From the NCBI RefSeq assembly GCF_003201655.1, contig NZ_QJJU01000012.1, positions 62,001-126,000 of the forward strand: 64,000 nucleotides of DNA, written 5' to 3'. A program made the position numbers and the translations under genes. Positions 63,677-64,000 of this stretch are shown here, in pieces. The DNA is from Mycolicibacterium moriokaense. Its GTDB lineage: Bacteria > Actinomycetota > Actinomycetes > Mycobacteriales > Mycobacteriaceae. How positions within the stretch are numbered: position 1 is the first letter of the stretch; every line of letters starts with the position of its first letter. Under the pieces are notes generated by a model that was given only the letters and a program-made list of their open reading frames with translations, did not search any database and was not told where the DNA came from.

Positions 63677-64000
63677 GTGGCTGAAGTAAGGGGGGAGCCA
63701 GCCCTCGGCTTGCGTGAACGCAAGAAACAACGCACCCGCGCCACCTTGATCGACGCGGCTGTCGAGCTTTGCGACCGCCAGGGTTACGAGCGCACGACCG
63801 TCGACCAGATCGCCGCGGTCGCCGACGTCTCGCCACGCACGTTCAGCCGGTACTTCGCCACGAAGGACGCCATCGCGCTTGCGCTGATCGACGAGGCCAT
63901 CGGCCACGCCGCAGTCGAACTATCCCGCCAACCCATGGACATCAGCCACTTCGAAGCGCTGCGCCGGTCTTACGTCTCGATGTACAGCGGCACCAAAACC
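63677..64000 (+). CDS. TetR family transcriptional regulator (3' end outside the window)
   Basis: This is the first 108 residues of a TetR regulator. The N-terminal helix-turn-helix is ALGLRERKKQRTRATLIDAA, ELCDRQGYERTTVDQIAAVA and VSPRTFSRYFATKDAIALAL, then the ligand-binding domain begins. The GTG at 63677 is placed by the TAGCAT box 6 bases upstream. The gene continues past base 64000. It probably regulates itself and possibly the upstream pdxH-MFS genes. Confidence 0.9.
   Translation, partial: MAEVRGEPALGLRERKKQRTRATLIDAAVELCDRQGYERTTVDQIAAVADVSPRTFSRYFATKDAIALALIDEAIGHAAVELSRQPMDISHFEALRRSYVSMYSGTKT

Overview
The window is chromosomal DNA of a high-GC mycobacterium, probably an environmental Mycolicibacterium-type species. 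The signs are many GTG starts, a complete mce/yrbE operon, an F420-dependent (LLM) oxidoreductase repertoire, mycothiol-era enzymes, an rpfA resuscitation factor and DUF families confined to mycobacteria. From memory, the conserved genes follow the order of M. tuberculosis Rv0854 to Rv0889c, and this gives a backbone for reading the rest.

Layout. 1-9566: an eight-gene yrbE-mce lipid importer operon behind a TTGACA-17-TAGCGT promoter; six of its seven junctions are 4-bp start/stop overlaps. 9563-17609: three SRPBCC proteins with a CaiB/racemase-type CoA enzyme, an exported small protein, the aminotransferase dapC, and the beta-oxidation pair fadA-fadB, ending in a strong bidirectional terminator. 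17658-30728: an accessory block placed between the fadB and XPB-helicase genes. It holds an exported lipase, two adenylate-forming ligases, a methyltransferase, an exported LAS-type metallopeptidase, an LLM oxidoreductase, an SDR/NTF2 pair with a divergent LysR regulator, an NmrA-like protein, a cupin and a homocysteine methyltransferase. 30811-36878: XPB helicase, a membrane esterase and the helicase-associated partner. 36881-41564: molybdenum cofactor genes (moaC2-mog-moaE2 forward, moaA2-moaD2 reverse) flanking rpfA. 41709-50230: cspB, a DUF559 nuclease-like gene, a xi-class GST, two membrane/export genes, a MarR regulator and an rRNA/tRNA methyltransferase. 50277-59286: sepH, serC, a CAP-domain protein, an extra methionine aminopeptidase, a diiron oxygenase, fprB and a large secreted GH1 protein. 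59294-64000: VOC, a maleylpyruvate-isomerase-like protein, citA, pdxH, an MFS exporter and the start of a TetR gene.

Functionally the window is weighted to lipid and acyl-CoA metabolism (mce import, CoA racemase, thiolase/hydroxyacyl-CoA dehydrogenase, ligases, lipase/esterase) plus housekeeping (lysine/DAP, serine, PLP, Moco, citrate synthase). The most information-dense non-coding region is 39400-39839 upstream of rpfA: a CRP-type site, an AT-rich promoter, a 12-bp palindrome and a c-di-AMP (ydaO-type) riboswitch whose last helix ends next to the ribosome binding site. A recurrent feature is the leaderless promoter: a TANNNT box 6-8 nt before the start codon in at least eight genes. No insertion sequence, prophage, CRISPR array, tRNA or rRNA gene was recognised.
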